Positions 34,712-41,897 of a stretch of DNA of 43,535 bases are shown in pieces. Position 1 is the stretch's first letter. Every line of letters starts with the position of its first letter. The stretch covers positions 1 to 43,535 of the forward strand of contig JAGCCV010000093.1 of NCBI GenBank assembly GCA_017651505.1. The letters run 5' to 3'. A program made the position numbers and the translations under genes. This stretch comes from Bacteroidaceae bacterium (GTDB lineage Bacteria > Bacteroidota > Bacteroidia > Bacteroidales > Bacteroidaceae). The notes under the pieces were generated by a model that made no database searches, was not told the origin of the DNA, and saw nothing but the letters and a program-made list of their open reading frames with translations.

Positions 34712-36694
34712 TTATTGTTGTTTAAGTTTTTCCAATTCTTCTGAGGCAGCTTCCCATTCTTCCATCGCCTTGTCTAATGCTTGCTTGAGCTTTTGATGAC
34801 GCTCATATAGACTCATGTCTGATGCCCCTTCGGGAGTAGCCATCTGGGCTTCCAAGATAGAGATAGCCGACTCGGTCTCGCTGATGGTCACTTCACAGTT
34901 TTCCACCATTCGCTCGGCTTTCTTCAGCCTCTTGTTATACTCCTTCTGTTCGGCATAGCTCAATGCGCCAGCTTTAGGTTGTTTGGGGGATTCTTCACCC
35001 TTTACGTCCTTCTGCGCCTTATTCACAAACAAAGCATCAATGCCTCGTTCGCTCACATTGGCTTCAGTGCCTTGACGCATCAGCTGCTCATGCTTGTCAC
35101 GCAGGAAATCGTAAATGCCACCCAGGTGTTCTTTCACCTTACCGCCACCAAACTCATACACTTTCTGAACCAAGCCGTCAAGGAAGTCTCGATCGTGGCT
35201 CACCACAATCACCGTCCCCTCAAACTGACGGATGGCGTCTTTGAGCACATCTTTCGAGCGCATATCGAGGTGATTGGTAGGCTCATCGAGGATGAGGAAA
35301 TTCACGGGTTGCAGCAGCAACCTTATCATTGCCAAACGAGTACGTTCACCACCGCTGAGCACTTTCACTTTCTTGTCGGTGTCCTCGCCTCCAAACATGA
35401 ATGCCCCTAACAAATCGCGTATCTTGAGGCGTATGTCGCCTGTAGCCACATTATCAATGGTCTCGAATACGGTGAGGTTCTCATCGAGCAACTGTGCCTG
35501 GTTTTGCGCAAAATAGCCTATCTTGATATTGTGTCCCAAGGTCAGCTTGCCCGTATAATCATTGATTTGCTGCATGATGCAACGCACCAATGTTGTCTTT
35601 CCTTCGCCATTTCTGCCCACGAAAGCCACCTTGTCTCCCCTGTTGATGGTGAGGTTCACATGGTCGAAAACCTGATGTTGTCCAAAGGCCTTGCCCACCT
35701 CGTCACAGATGACGGGATAACTGCCACTACGGTCGGAGCACGTAAACTTCAGCTTCAGCGTTGAGTTATCCACCTCATCCACCTCAATGGGCACCACCTT
35801 CTCCAGCATCTTGATGCGGCTCTGCACCTGAACGGCCTTCGTAGCCTTGTACCTGAAGCGTTCTATGAAGTCGGTGGTGTCTTGAATCATCTTCTGCTGG
35901 TTCTGGTAGGCACGCAACTGTTGTTCACGACGTTCTTGACGGAGGGTAACAAACTCGTCATATTTGACCTTATAATCATAGATATGACGGCAAGATATCT
36001 CGATGGTGCGAGTGGTTACGTTATTCAGGAAAGCCCTGTCGTGGCTCACCAGCATCACGGCATTCGCCTTTGTGGCAAGGAAGTTTTCCAGCCACTCAAT
36101 GCTCTCGATATCCAGATGGTTGGTAGGCTCATCGAGCAACAGCACATCTGGATGACGCAACAAGAGCTTGGCAAGCTCTATGCGCATGCGCCATCCACCA
36201 GAGAATTCTCTGGTAGGTCTGTCGAAATCTGAATGCTCGAAGCCTAATCCTTGCAGCGTGCGTTCAATCTCAGCGTGGTAGTTGGTACCACCCATCATAT
36301 TGAAACGCTCGTTCAGGTGGGTGAATTCCTCTATGAGTTGCAGATATGCTTCGCTCTCATAATCAGTACGTTCATCCAACTTGAGGTTCATTTCCTCCAG
36401 TTTGGCCTGCATTTGCTTGATGTCGTCGAATGCCTTCTCTGCTTCCTGTATCACGGTATGCTCATCGCTGAGCACCATCACCTGTGGCAGATAACCTATA
36501 GTACAATCGTGTGGTACAGACACATGTCCTTCGGTAGGTGTCTGCAAGCCAGCCAATATCTTCAGCAGGGTTGACTTGCCAGCACCGTTCTTACCCACAA
36601 GGGCAATGCGGTCCTTACGGTTAATGACAAACCCCACGTCCTCGAATAAGGGCGTGGCATTGAATTCTACTTTTAGGTTATCTACAGAAATCAT
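34712..36694 (-). CDS. ABC-F family ATPase (Uup/YdiF-like)
   Basis: The protein has 660 residues. Two tandem ABC domains without membrane segments: first with Walker A GKNGAGKST (34-42), signature FSGGWRMRIELAKLLL and Walker B VLLLDEPTNHLD; second with GRNGEGKTT, VLSGGERTRLAMIRLLL and FLILDEPTNHLD. The linker between them (about 240-315, QERREQQLRAYQNQQKMIQ) is the P-site tRNA-interaction motif region of ribosome-acting ABC-F proteins. A C-terminal coiled coil (about 580-660) resembles Uup/YdiF. The likely role is translation or ribosome rescue; antibiotic resistance cannot be claimed. It lies 5 bp from the ABM gene and 6 bp from pepO. Confidence 0.93.
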   Translation of the reverse strand: MISVDNLKVEFNATPLFEDVGFVINRKDRIALVGKNGAGKSTLLKILAGLQTPTEGHVSVPHDCTIGYLPQVMVLSDEHTVIQEAEKAFDDIKQMQAKLEEMNLKLDERTDYESEAYLQLIEEFTHLNERFNMMGGTNYHAEIERTLQGLGFEHSDFDRPTREFSGGWRMRIELAKLLLRHPDVLLLDEPTNHLDIESIEWLENFLATKANAVMLVSHDRAFLNNVTTRTIEISCRHIYDYKVKYDEFVTLRQERREQQLRAYQNQQKMIQDTTDFIERFRYKATKAVQVQSRIKMLEKVVPIEVDEVDNSTLKLKFTCSDRSGSYPVICDEVGKAFGQHQVFDHVNLTINRGDKVAFVGRNGEGKTTLVRCIMQQINDYTGKLTLGHNIKIGYFAQNQAQLLDENLTVFETIDNVATGDIRLKIRDLLGAFMFGGEDTDKKVKVLSGGERTRLAMIRLLLQPVNFLILDEPTNHLDMRSKDVLKDAIRQFEGTVIVVSHDRDFLDGLVQKVYEFGGGKVKEHLGGIYDFLRDKHEQLMRQGTEANVSERGIDALFVNKAQKDVKGEESPKQPKAGALSYAEQKEYNKRLKKAERMVENCEVTISETESAISILEAQMATPEGASDMSLYERHQKLKQALDKAMEEWEAASEELEKLKQQ

Positions 36695-36699
36695 TGCTG

Positions 36700-37401
36700 T
36701 TACTCAGCCATGCGGGCAAACTCAGAATCGCCAGCCATCAGGTCTTTTGTGTCAGGACGACTGGTAAAGTGAGGAGCCTTCAGGTGACCATCCAAAGCAG
36801 CCTGGTTCTCCCAGATTTCCAGCAACATGGTTTTGTCAGCACGAGTAAGGCTATTGAAATAGTCGTATTCGATGTTGCCTGCATCGTTCTTCAGGGTAGC
36901 TTCAATCAAACCCTTTACCTGACTGATGTATGCGTCACGCTGACCAGACTTGGTAGTCATCATGATGTTGAAGCGGAAAGGTTTCTCAGGATCAAGCTGT
37001 GGGTCTTTCTTCAGCTCCAGCTGTTTAATTTCCAGATTACCGAGCTCCTGAATCTGAGGCACCAAGGTAGTAAAGTGCGTTGAAGCCGAATGCTTGTCGA
37101 GTGAAGCCTGATCTTTCCAGGTCTCAAAAATCATCAGTTTGTTAGGACGAGTGGCACTCTCCAGTACGTCATAATCAATCACGCCTTCGTCACCTAAAGA
37201 AGCGGCAACCAGCTGTTTGCACAAGTCGATTGCCTTGTCGCGATTAGCAGCATCTACCGTTAACATGCAGTTGATACGGATGATTGATTCTTCACTTGCA
37301 GCCTCTGCAGCTACGTTTTCTTCATTTGATTTCTTGTTGCCTGAACAAGCCACCAACATTGCAGTCATTACGACTGCCATCATTAAAAACAACTTTTTCA
37401 T
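36700..37401 (-). CDS. Secreted lipoprotein with two ABM (YgiN-like) domains, copy 1
   Basis: The protein has 233 residues. Signal MKKLFLMMAVVMTAMLVAC with Cys19 as lipid anchor. Two antibiotic-biosynthesis-monooxygenase-type ferredoxin-like domains follow: about 40-120 (LTVDAANRDKAIDLCKQLVA, GVIDYDVLESATRPNKLMIF, ETWKDQASLDKH) and about 140-222 (YISQVKGLIEATLK, NIEYDYFNSLTRADKTMLLE, IWENQAALDGHLKAPHF). Single-domain relatives such as YgiN are usually cytoplasmic dimers acting on quinols or other aromatics without cofactor; here a tandem pair could form one pseudo-dimer outside the inner membrane. It heads the operon with ABC-F and pepO. A paralogue lies 160 bp upstream. Substrate unknown. 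Confidence 0.82.
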   Translation of the reverse strand: MKKLFLMMAVVMTAMLVACSGNKKSNEENVAAEAASEESIIRINCMLTVDAANRDKAIDLCKQLVAASLGDEGVIDYDVLESATRPNKLMIFETWKDQASLDKHSASTHFTTLVPQIQELGNLEIKQLELKKDPQLDPEKPFRFNIMMTTKSGQRDAYISQVKGLIEATLKNDAGNIEYDYFNSLTRADKTMLLEIWENQAALDGHLKAPHFTSRPDTKDLMAGDSEFARMAE

Positions 37402-37437
37402 TTACCTTATTTAATAAAGAATCCAATAAAACGAGTG

Positions 37438-37468
37438 CAAAATTAATGCATGTCAATGTAAATACAAA
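37438..37468 (-). promoter_or_regulatory. Predicted promoter of the ABM1-ABC-F-pepO operon
   Basis: On the reverse strand TTTG (37465-37468), 19 bp, TAATTTTG (37438-37445): a full consensus match. The start point is near 37431, giving a 30-nt leader. Confidence 0.6.
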
Positions 37469-37503
37469 ATAAATAAATATTTATTTTCTTGATGACACGA
37501 CTC

Positions 37504-37535
37504 AAGTGAAGATAACTCACTGCTATCTTGCACTT
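37504..37535. terminator. Hairpin between the two ABM genes
   Basis: AAGTGAAGATA (37504-37514) pairs with TATCTT-g-CACTT (37524-37535), 11 bp with one bulge and a nine-base loop, about 27 bp past the stop of ABM copy 2. No T-run follows. It may end or protect that transcript. Confidence 0.4.
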
Positions 37536-37562
37536 AGATGGCTAACAAAAAAGGGCTCAGAA

Positions 37563-38261
37563 CTATCTCTCCTGCATACGCGACAGATATTGCTTACCGA
37601 CGATTAATCCTTGTGTCTTTTTGCGGGAATTAATGAAATGGATAGAATTGAGATGGCCAATGAGTGCCATTCTGTTTTCCCAGATTTCCAACAATAAAAG
37701 TTTATTGGGTTGGGTAAGACTGTTGAAAACGTCATATTCAATGACACCATCATCCTTCTTTAGGGTTTCATTAATGACATTTTTAACAATGCTGATATAT
37801 TTTTCACGCTTGTCACTGGTCATCAGGACATTGAAACGGAAAGGTTTCTCATGGTTAATATCCTCAATATCTTTGATGGCAAACTCTTTTCCATCCACCT
37901 TGCAAAGTTGCTGAATTTGTGGCAATATAGAGGTGACATGGGCTGATGCCACATGCTTCCTGAACACGGCACTGTCTTTCCATGTCTCATAAATCATCAG
38001 TCGGTTAGGGCTGGATACACTCTCCATAATGTCGAAGTCGATAACTCCCTCGTCGCCCAAAGAAATGGCAGTCAATTGCCTGCACAGTTCAATTACTTTA
38101 TCACGGTTGGCAGCATTGACAGTGATAAGTCCATTGAAACGAATGCAACCTTCTTCTGTAATAACGACATCAGCCTTAGGGATATCTCCGTTATTCTTGC
38201 ATGAACAGACCAAGAATGACGAAGACAAGGCAGCTGCTATCAACATAAAAAAGTATCTCAT
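37563..38261 (-). CDS. Secreted lipoprotein with two ABM (YgiN-like) domains, copy 2
   Basis: The protein has 232 residues and is clearly paralogous to copy 1: ITVNAANRDKVIELCRQL, SLGDEGVIDFDIMES, NRLMIYETWKDSAVFRKH and EKPFRFNVLMT align without gaps with the other protein, as do the second-domain segments GVIEYDVFNSLTQPNKLLLL and EIWENRMALIGHL. The signal ends in LVCSC, with Cys21 the likely anchor; Cys19 also precedes it. Codon use is AT-richer than in copy 1. It has its own promoter and no linked gene behind it, so it is regulated separately. Substrate unknown. Confidence 0.8.
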   Translation of the reverse strand: MRYFFMLIAAALSSSFLVCSCKNNGDIPKADVVITEEGCIRFNGLITVNAANRDKVIELCRQLTAISLGDEGVIDFDIMESVSSPNRLMIYETWKDSAVFRKHVASAHVTSILPQIQQLCKVDGKEFAIKDIEDINHEKPFRFNVLMTSDKREKYISIVKNVINETLKKDDGVIEYDVFNSLTQPNKLLLLEIWENRMALIGHLNSIHFINSRKKTQGLIVGKQYLSRMQER

Positions 38262-38301
38262 GACTATAAAAATAATAACATATATATTATCTAATCAACT
38301 G

Positions 38302-38332
38302 CAAATATAGGGCAAGATTTTGAATTATCAAA
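38302..38332 (-). promoter_or_regulatory. Predicted promoter of ABM copy 2
   Basis: On the reverse strand TTTG (38329-38332), 19 bp, TATATTTG (38302-38309). It is interleaved with the opposite-facing preA promoter: the preA TTTG (38319-38322) lies between these two boxes. Confidence 0.6.
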
Positions 38333-38350
38333 TAATTATTCATATCTTTG
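38319..38350 (+). promoter_or_regulatory. Predicted preA promoter
   Basis: TTTG (38319-38322), exactly 20 bp, TATCTTTG (38343-38350). The start point is near 38357, about 19 nt before the preA ATG. Confidence 0.65.
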
Positions 38351-38375
38351 TATCAGAACCTTAATAAAAGATACT

Positions 38376-39821
38376 ATGATGCACATTCACGAAGAGGCGG
38401 CACGATGCCTGTTGTGCGAAAACGCACCTTGTACGAAAGCGTGTAAAAACGGCCAGCCAGCCAGAGCTATCCAAGCCATCCGTTTTGACAACGAGAAGAA
38501 TGCCTGGCGTTGGTTGAAAGACTGCTCAGAGGACGACTTGATTGCAGCCGAAAAGGCATGTATCCATTATGACCAGCCTTTGCGCATCAGAGAGCTGTCC
38601 TGTATTCTCAAGGAGATGGGTTGCGAAGAGCCTGCCACCCTACCCGATTTGGGCATCACTTTCTGTGGCATCCCCTGCGAGAATCCTTTCTTCCTGGCAT
38701 CCTCGGCAGTAAGTACCAACTACGACATGATTGCCCGTGCCTTCGAGGCTGGTTGGGCTGGTGTGTACTACAAGACCATCTGCAAAATGGATATTCAGGA
38801 GGTATCCCCACGCTTCGATGCGGTAGGCAAGAAACTCACCTCCTTCATTGGGTTCCGCAATATGGAGCAATTGTCGGAGCACATTTACACCGAAGACCTT
38901 GAAATCATGCGGCGACTAAAGAAAAGCTACCCATCAAAGGTGGTCATCGCCTCAATCATGGGACAATATGAGGAAGAGTGGATTGAACTGGCAAAGCTTG
39001 CCGAAGAAGCTGGCTGTGATGCCGTTGAGTTGAATTTCTCTTGTCCGCAGATGCGATTGGCAGGTACGGGTAGCGATGTGGGACAGAACACCGAATTAGT
39101 CGCAACTTATACAACCTATGTAAAACAGAATGTGCACATCCCCGTCATCCCCAAGATGACACCCAACATCACCAACATTACGCATCCAGCAATGGGTGCC
39201 TATTTCGCTGGTGCCGATGCCATCTCGGCCATCAATACCATCAAGAGCATCACCATGTCGCCTAAAGCTGTGGTAAACGGCAAGAAAACCATTTCGGGCT
39301 ATTCCGGAAGGGCCGTGAAGCCCATTGCCCTGCGATTTATCCATGACATGGCCACTAACCGTATTATGAAGAATCTGGAGCTTAGTGGTATAGGGGGTAT
39401 TGAAACGTGGACGGACGCTCTCGACTTTATCTTGTTGGGTTGCCGCAACTTACAGGTATGCACTGCGGTGATGCAGTATGGCAATCGCATTATCGACGAC
39501 CTCAAGTTAGGATTGCAGACCTACATGAAGCATCATGGCTACAACAAGCTGGAAGAAATGGTGGGCAGGGAACTTCCTAATTTTGTAACACCATCAGAGT
39601 TGGACCGTGAAACAATGGTTTATCCTAAGATTGACCGTGAGAAGTGCATCGGTTGCGGCCGTTGCTATGTGTCTTGTCAAGACGGAGGTCATCAAGCCAT
39701 CACTTTTGGCGACGACCGCATGCCACAGATCAATGGGGCGAAATGCGTGGGTTGCCACCTCTGCCGACTGGTTTGTCCCTCTGGCGCCATTGGCCTGTCT
39801 AAGAGGATTGCCAAGCGATAG
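38376..39821 (+). CDS. preA: Dihydropyrimidine dehydrogenase subunit PreA with extra N-terminal Fe-S domain
   Basis: The protein has 481 residues against about 411 for E. coli PreA. Residues about 1-88 resemble the N-terminal Fe-S domain normally found in the partner PreT (ARCLLCENAPCTKACKNGQP, cysteines 11, 14, 19, 23, more at 50 and 62). From about residue 95 it is PreA-like: the FMN-barrel with ITFCGIPCENPFFLASSAVS, EVSPRFD, FIGFRNMEQ, the catalytic-cysteine motif ELNFSCPQM, INTIKSIT and ISGYSGRAVKPIALRFI, then two 4Fe-4S ferredoxin motifs CIGCGRCYVSC and CVGCHLCRLVCP. The enzyme reduces uracil/thymine or oxidises dihydropyrimidines. No preT gene (FAD/NAD subunit) is adjacent, so the electron donor is unknown. 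Confidence 0.9.
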   Translation: MMHIHEEAARCLLCENAPCTKACKNGQPARAIQAIRFDNEKNAWRWLKDCSEDDLIAAEKACIHYDQPLRIRELSCILKEMGCEEPATLPDLGITFCGIPCENPFFLASSAVSTNYDMIARAFEAGWAGVYYKTICKMDIQEVSPRFDAVGKKLTSFIGFRNMEQLSEHIYTEDLEIMRRLKKSYPSKVVIASIMGQYEEEWIELAKLAEEAGCDAVELNFSCPQMRLAGTGSDVGQNTELVATYTTYVKQNVHIPVIPKMTPNITNITHPAMGAYFAGADAISAINTIKSITMSPKAVVNGKKTISGYSGRAVKPIALRFIHDMATNRIMKNLELSGIGGIETWTDALDFILLGCRNLQVCTAVMQYGNRIIDDLKLGLQTYMKHHGYNKLEEMVGRELPNFVTPSELDRETMVYPKIDREKCIGCGRCYVSCQDGGHQAITFGDDRMPQINGAKCVGCHLCRLVCPSGAIGLSKRIAKR

Positions 39822-39860
39822 AAAATTTCGACTCCGCTATTAGCAACAGTGCACAATTTA

Positions 39861-39900
39861 TTATCGCCACACTTTCCTTTATTGGACAAGTGTGGCGTAA
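39861..39900. terminator. Hairpin between convergent preA and the VapE-like gene
   Basis: CGCCACACTT (39865-39874) pairs perfectly with AAGTGTGGCG (39888-39897), with an inner TCC/GGA and flanking TTA/TAA pairs. It lies about 43 bp past the preA stop and 27 bp past the stop of the opposite gene. T-tracts are short, but the site fits a shared terminator. Confidence 0.65.
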
Positions 39901-39924
39901 TTATAGAAATGTGAATCTGCCTTC

Positions 39925-41112
39925 TCAAGCAGCCTTCATCTCAATTAGCTGGTACTTCATGCCTTTATTGGTTTCCTTAGGTATGCAACCCATTTGACGC
40001 AGGGTCAGGCCAATCTTTATCCTGGTGGAATGGTCATTCTTCAACTTGGGATAAGCTTCTTGCATATTCTCAATCACTTGCCCCAGACTCATCCATTCGC
40101 CTTTCTCGTCATTGGTAGGTAATCTATAGAAACTGCCCAGCATTCCTTCATAGCTTTCTTCTTTCATAAAGGGCTGGTTCACCAGCTGGATGCGTTCTTC
40201 ATCAGCATTGGTAAACCAATAAGGGATATGCATCTCCCTAATCTCATACACCACCTGTGCATAGAGCTGGTCGTAGTCGATGGGCGACAGATTGTCAATC
40301 ATCTTCTTATCAGACACCTTCAAACAGATGAAACGGCGACTGCCTGTAGGGTCACACAAGGGTTGCTCGTCGTTGGTGGTTGCTACGAAAGAGGCATATC
40401 GTCTTCTGTCTTCCTGAGTTTTACCAAAGATTGGGCGTCCGTTAACCTTTTGCCTTGAAAGCGTATACTTCAGCTTCCCTTGCTGGCTGCCTTTCATGTT
40501 GGCAAACTCATCGATGTTCACCAACAGGTTATGGGTCAATGCCATATCGGCATCAAACTTGTTGGCGAAGTTGATGTGATCCAGATAGAAGGTTCTCAGT
40601 TGAGGAGGCAACAGACTCATGGCGAAGGTGGTCTTTCCACAACCTTGTCGACCAATCAATACAGGAGTCACCTCATTGCCGTGCATGAGGTCAAGGCCGA
40701 GCCAATGGGCTACCATAGAGCGCAGCCAGGTTGAGCACCATGAGAGTTGCTCGCTGGTAAGTCCTGGGATGCGGTTAAACAAGTCGGCCACATAGTTCTT
40801 GCCGTCCCATTGAGGCAGATGATTCAGGTAATAGCTGATGGGGTCATAGTCCTTCACTGCATCAGAATTGACATACTCCTCAATGTCTGTACGCGGGGAG
40901 GCTTTGCCAACACACTCCACCTTCGCTTTGCGGACGATGGAGTTCATCACTTTTGGAGTTATGACAGACCACTCTCCAGTTTGGTTACTATCGGTTATTT
41001 CCCTGAATTCAGTCTTTCCACTAAGCACGTTGTGACGGAATTCGTAGTTCTCTTGCAGAAAGCATTCTATCTCAAAGACTGCACTCTGCCCCTTTGATTG
41101 CAATTTAATCAT
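39925..41112 (-). CDS. VapE/VirE-family P-loop ATPase (helicase-like)
   Basis: The protein has 395 residues. An N-terminal region (FLQENYEFRHNVLSGKTEFR, DYDPISYYLNHLPQWDG) precedes a superfamily-3-like ATPase core: Walker A GRQGCGKTT (154-162), Walker B LLVNIDEF (196-203), sensor ATTND (244-248) and arginine motif DPTGSRRF (254-261). The C-terminal 70 residues look like the small DNA-binding-type domain often attached in Bacteroidota (about 325-395). Homologues occur in phages, pathogenicity-island-type satellites and as lone Bacteroidota genes, often with a primase-like N-terminal domain that is missing here. No integrase, capsid or other mobile gene is close. The long upstream region is rich in repeats, as expected for a replication or control site. 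Confidence 0.88.
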   Translation of the reverse strand: MIKLQSKGQSAVFEIECFLQENYEFRHNVLSGKTEFREITDSNQTGEWSVITPKVMNSIVRKAKVECVGKASPRTDIEEYVNSDAVKDYDPISYYLNHLPQWDGKNYVADLFNRIPGLTSEQLSWCSTWLRSMVAHWLGLDLMHGNEVTPVLIGRQGCGKTTFAMSLLPPQLRTFYLDHINFANKFDADMALTHNLLVNIDEFANMKGSQQGKLKYTLSRQKVNGRPIFGKTQEDRRRYASFVATTNDEQPLCDPTGSRRFICLKVSDKKMIDNLSPIDYDQLYAQVVYEIREMHIPYWFTNADEERIQLVNQPFMKEESYEGMLGSFYRLPTNDEKGEWMSLGQVIENMQEAYPKLKNDHSTRIKIGLTLRQMGCIPKETNKGMKYQLIEMKAA

Positions 41113-41227
41113 AAAGATGAAATAAGTTTTTAATAATGATTACTTGTTTGCATTTCAGAAAAGCAAAGGGATGGGAGAAAGAGTAGTTAAGTCGATGTCA
41201 CAGGCCTCCTTTTTAGCTATGCAGATA

Positions 41228-41235
41228 CAAAGGTA
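41228..41235 (-). promoter_or_regulatory. Predicted -7 box of the VapE-like gene
   Basis: TACCTTTG on the reverse strand matches TAnnTTTG and would give a leader of about 108 nt. No TTTG at 19-20 bp was found, so an activator or another start is possible. Confidence 0.4.
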
Positions 41236-41268
41236 CAAATAAAAAATGACACTTTCTGTTTTATGTAC

Positions 41269-41285
41269 ATAAATTTGAAATTTAT
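41269..41285. promoter_or_regulatory. 17-bp palindrome upstream of the VapE-like gene
   Basis: ATAAATTTGAAATTTAT is a perfect 8+1+8 palindrome centred 45 bp upstream of the predicted -7 box. It could be an operator; in such AT-rich sequence a chance match is possible. Confidence 0.4.
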
Positions 41286-41310
41286 TTTTTTGTGTATTAT
41301 CAAAAGTATT

Positions 41311-41532
41311 TCTCCAAAACATCCCGACACTCCACTCTTTTAGTATAATCATCTGTGATACAGACCGTTTTATTAGTGGAGTGTTTCTACAAACACTTAA
41401 CTTACACTCAACTTTTAGTGAAGTGCTGAGAGTGGAATAATGGTGGAGTGTTTGCAAAACACTCCACTGGCTTAACAAACATATTATGAACACGTTATGA
41501 ACAAAAAGTGGAGTGTCGGGATGTTTTGGAGA
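41311..41532. repeat. 222-bp block bounded by 26-bp perfect inverted repeats, with a GTGGAGTG octamer cluster
   Basis: Left arm 41311-41336 begins TCTCCAAAACATCCCGACAC; right arm 41507-41532 is its exact reverse complement. TATT flanks both ends (41307-41310 and 41533-41536), as a 4-bp target duplication would. Inside or in the arms the octamer GTGGAGTG occurs five times: 41328-41335 (-), 41376-41383 (+), 41443-41450 (+), 41460-41467 (-) and 41508-41515 (+), with near copies at 41405-41412 and 41418-41425. The commonest extended form is AGTGGAGTGTTT. No protein is convincingly encoded. It may be an iteron-like control or origin site for the VapE-like gene, or a MITE. Confidence 0.75.
41443..41467. 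promoter_or_regulatory. 25-bp palindrome formed by two facing octamers
   Basis: GTGGAGTGTTT (41443-41453) and AAACACTCCAC (41457-41467) form perfect 11-bp arms around GCA. A related smaller dyad, AGTGTTT/AAACACT, is at 41380-41397. Paired sites like these suggest binding of a dimeric protein. Confidence 0.6.
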
Positions 41533-41756
41533 TATTTTATTTCAATTATCAGTTTCTGTCCTAAATTACCCCTTGTTATTTGTGAGCGTTAGAGAAATAT
41601 TTTTTCCTAACTAGGGAAAAATAAAAACCTCACGAGGGAGAAAAACAAGGCATATAAAGTGATTGAAAAAATGTTCTAAAAGTACACAACAATTTTCGAG
41701 CCGAACTATGATTCCCAGTATTATCGTTTTAGAGGAAGTAAAAAGGCCGGTTAGTT

Positions 41757-41788
41757 CTAGTAAACGCTCGGTTTACTACTAGTAAACC
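41757..41788. promoter_or_regulatory. CTAGTAAAC direct repeat and GGTTTACT/AGTAAACC palindrome
   Basis: CTAGTAAAC occurs at 41757-41765 and 41779-41787, 22 bp apart (two helical turns). The second copy is part of a perfect 8+3+8 palindrome (41770-41788). Apart from this, 41533-41897 is AT-rich, has no convincing gene, and holds only a short interrupted hairpin near 41610-41632. Confidence 0.45.
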
Positions 41789-41897
41789 TATATTTGCATA
41801 TTCCACCGATAATGCTTAATTATGAGTCCAAAACGAGGAAGCATGAACTTTACGGCAGTAGCAATATATCATGAGGCCAACGCACACCAACAACAAG

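Noticed and set aside
34712..36694. Antibiotic-resistance ABC-F protein
   Set aside because: The linker and C-terminal coiled coil look like housekeeping Uup/YdiF types; nothing in the sequence supports a resistance call.
41155..41493. 112-codon reverse-strand frame within the repeat-rich gap
   Set aside because: It runs through the octamer block and one inverted-repeat arm, crosses the predicted promoter of the VapE-like gene and shows no family resemblance; composition follows the AT-rich DNA.
41311..41532. CRISPR array
   Set aside because: Repeats are short, occur in both orientations and have irregular spacing; no cas genes are near.
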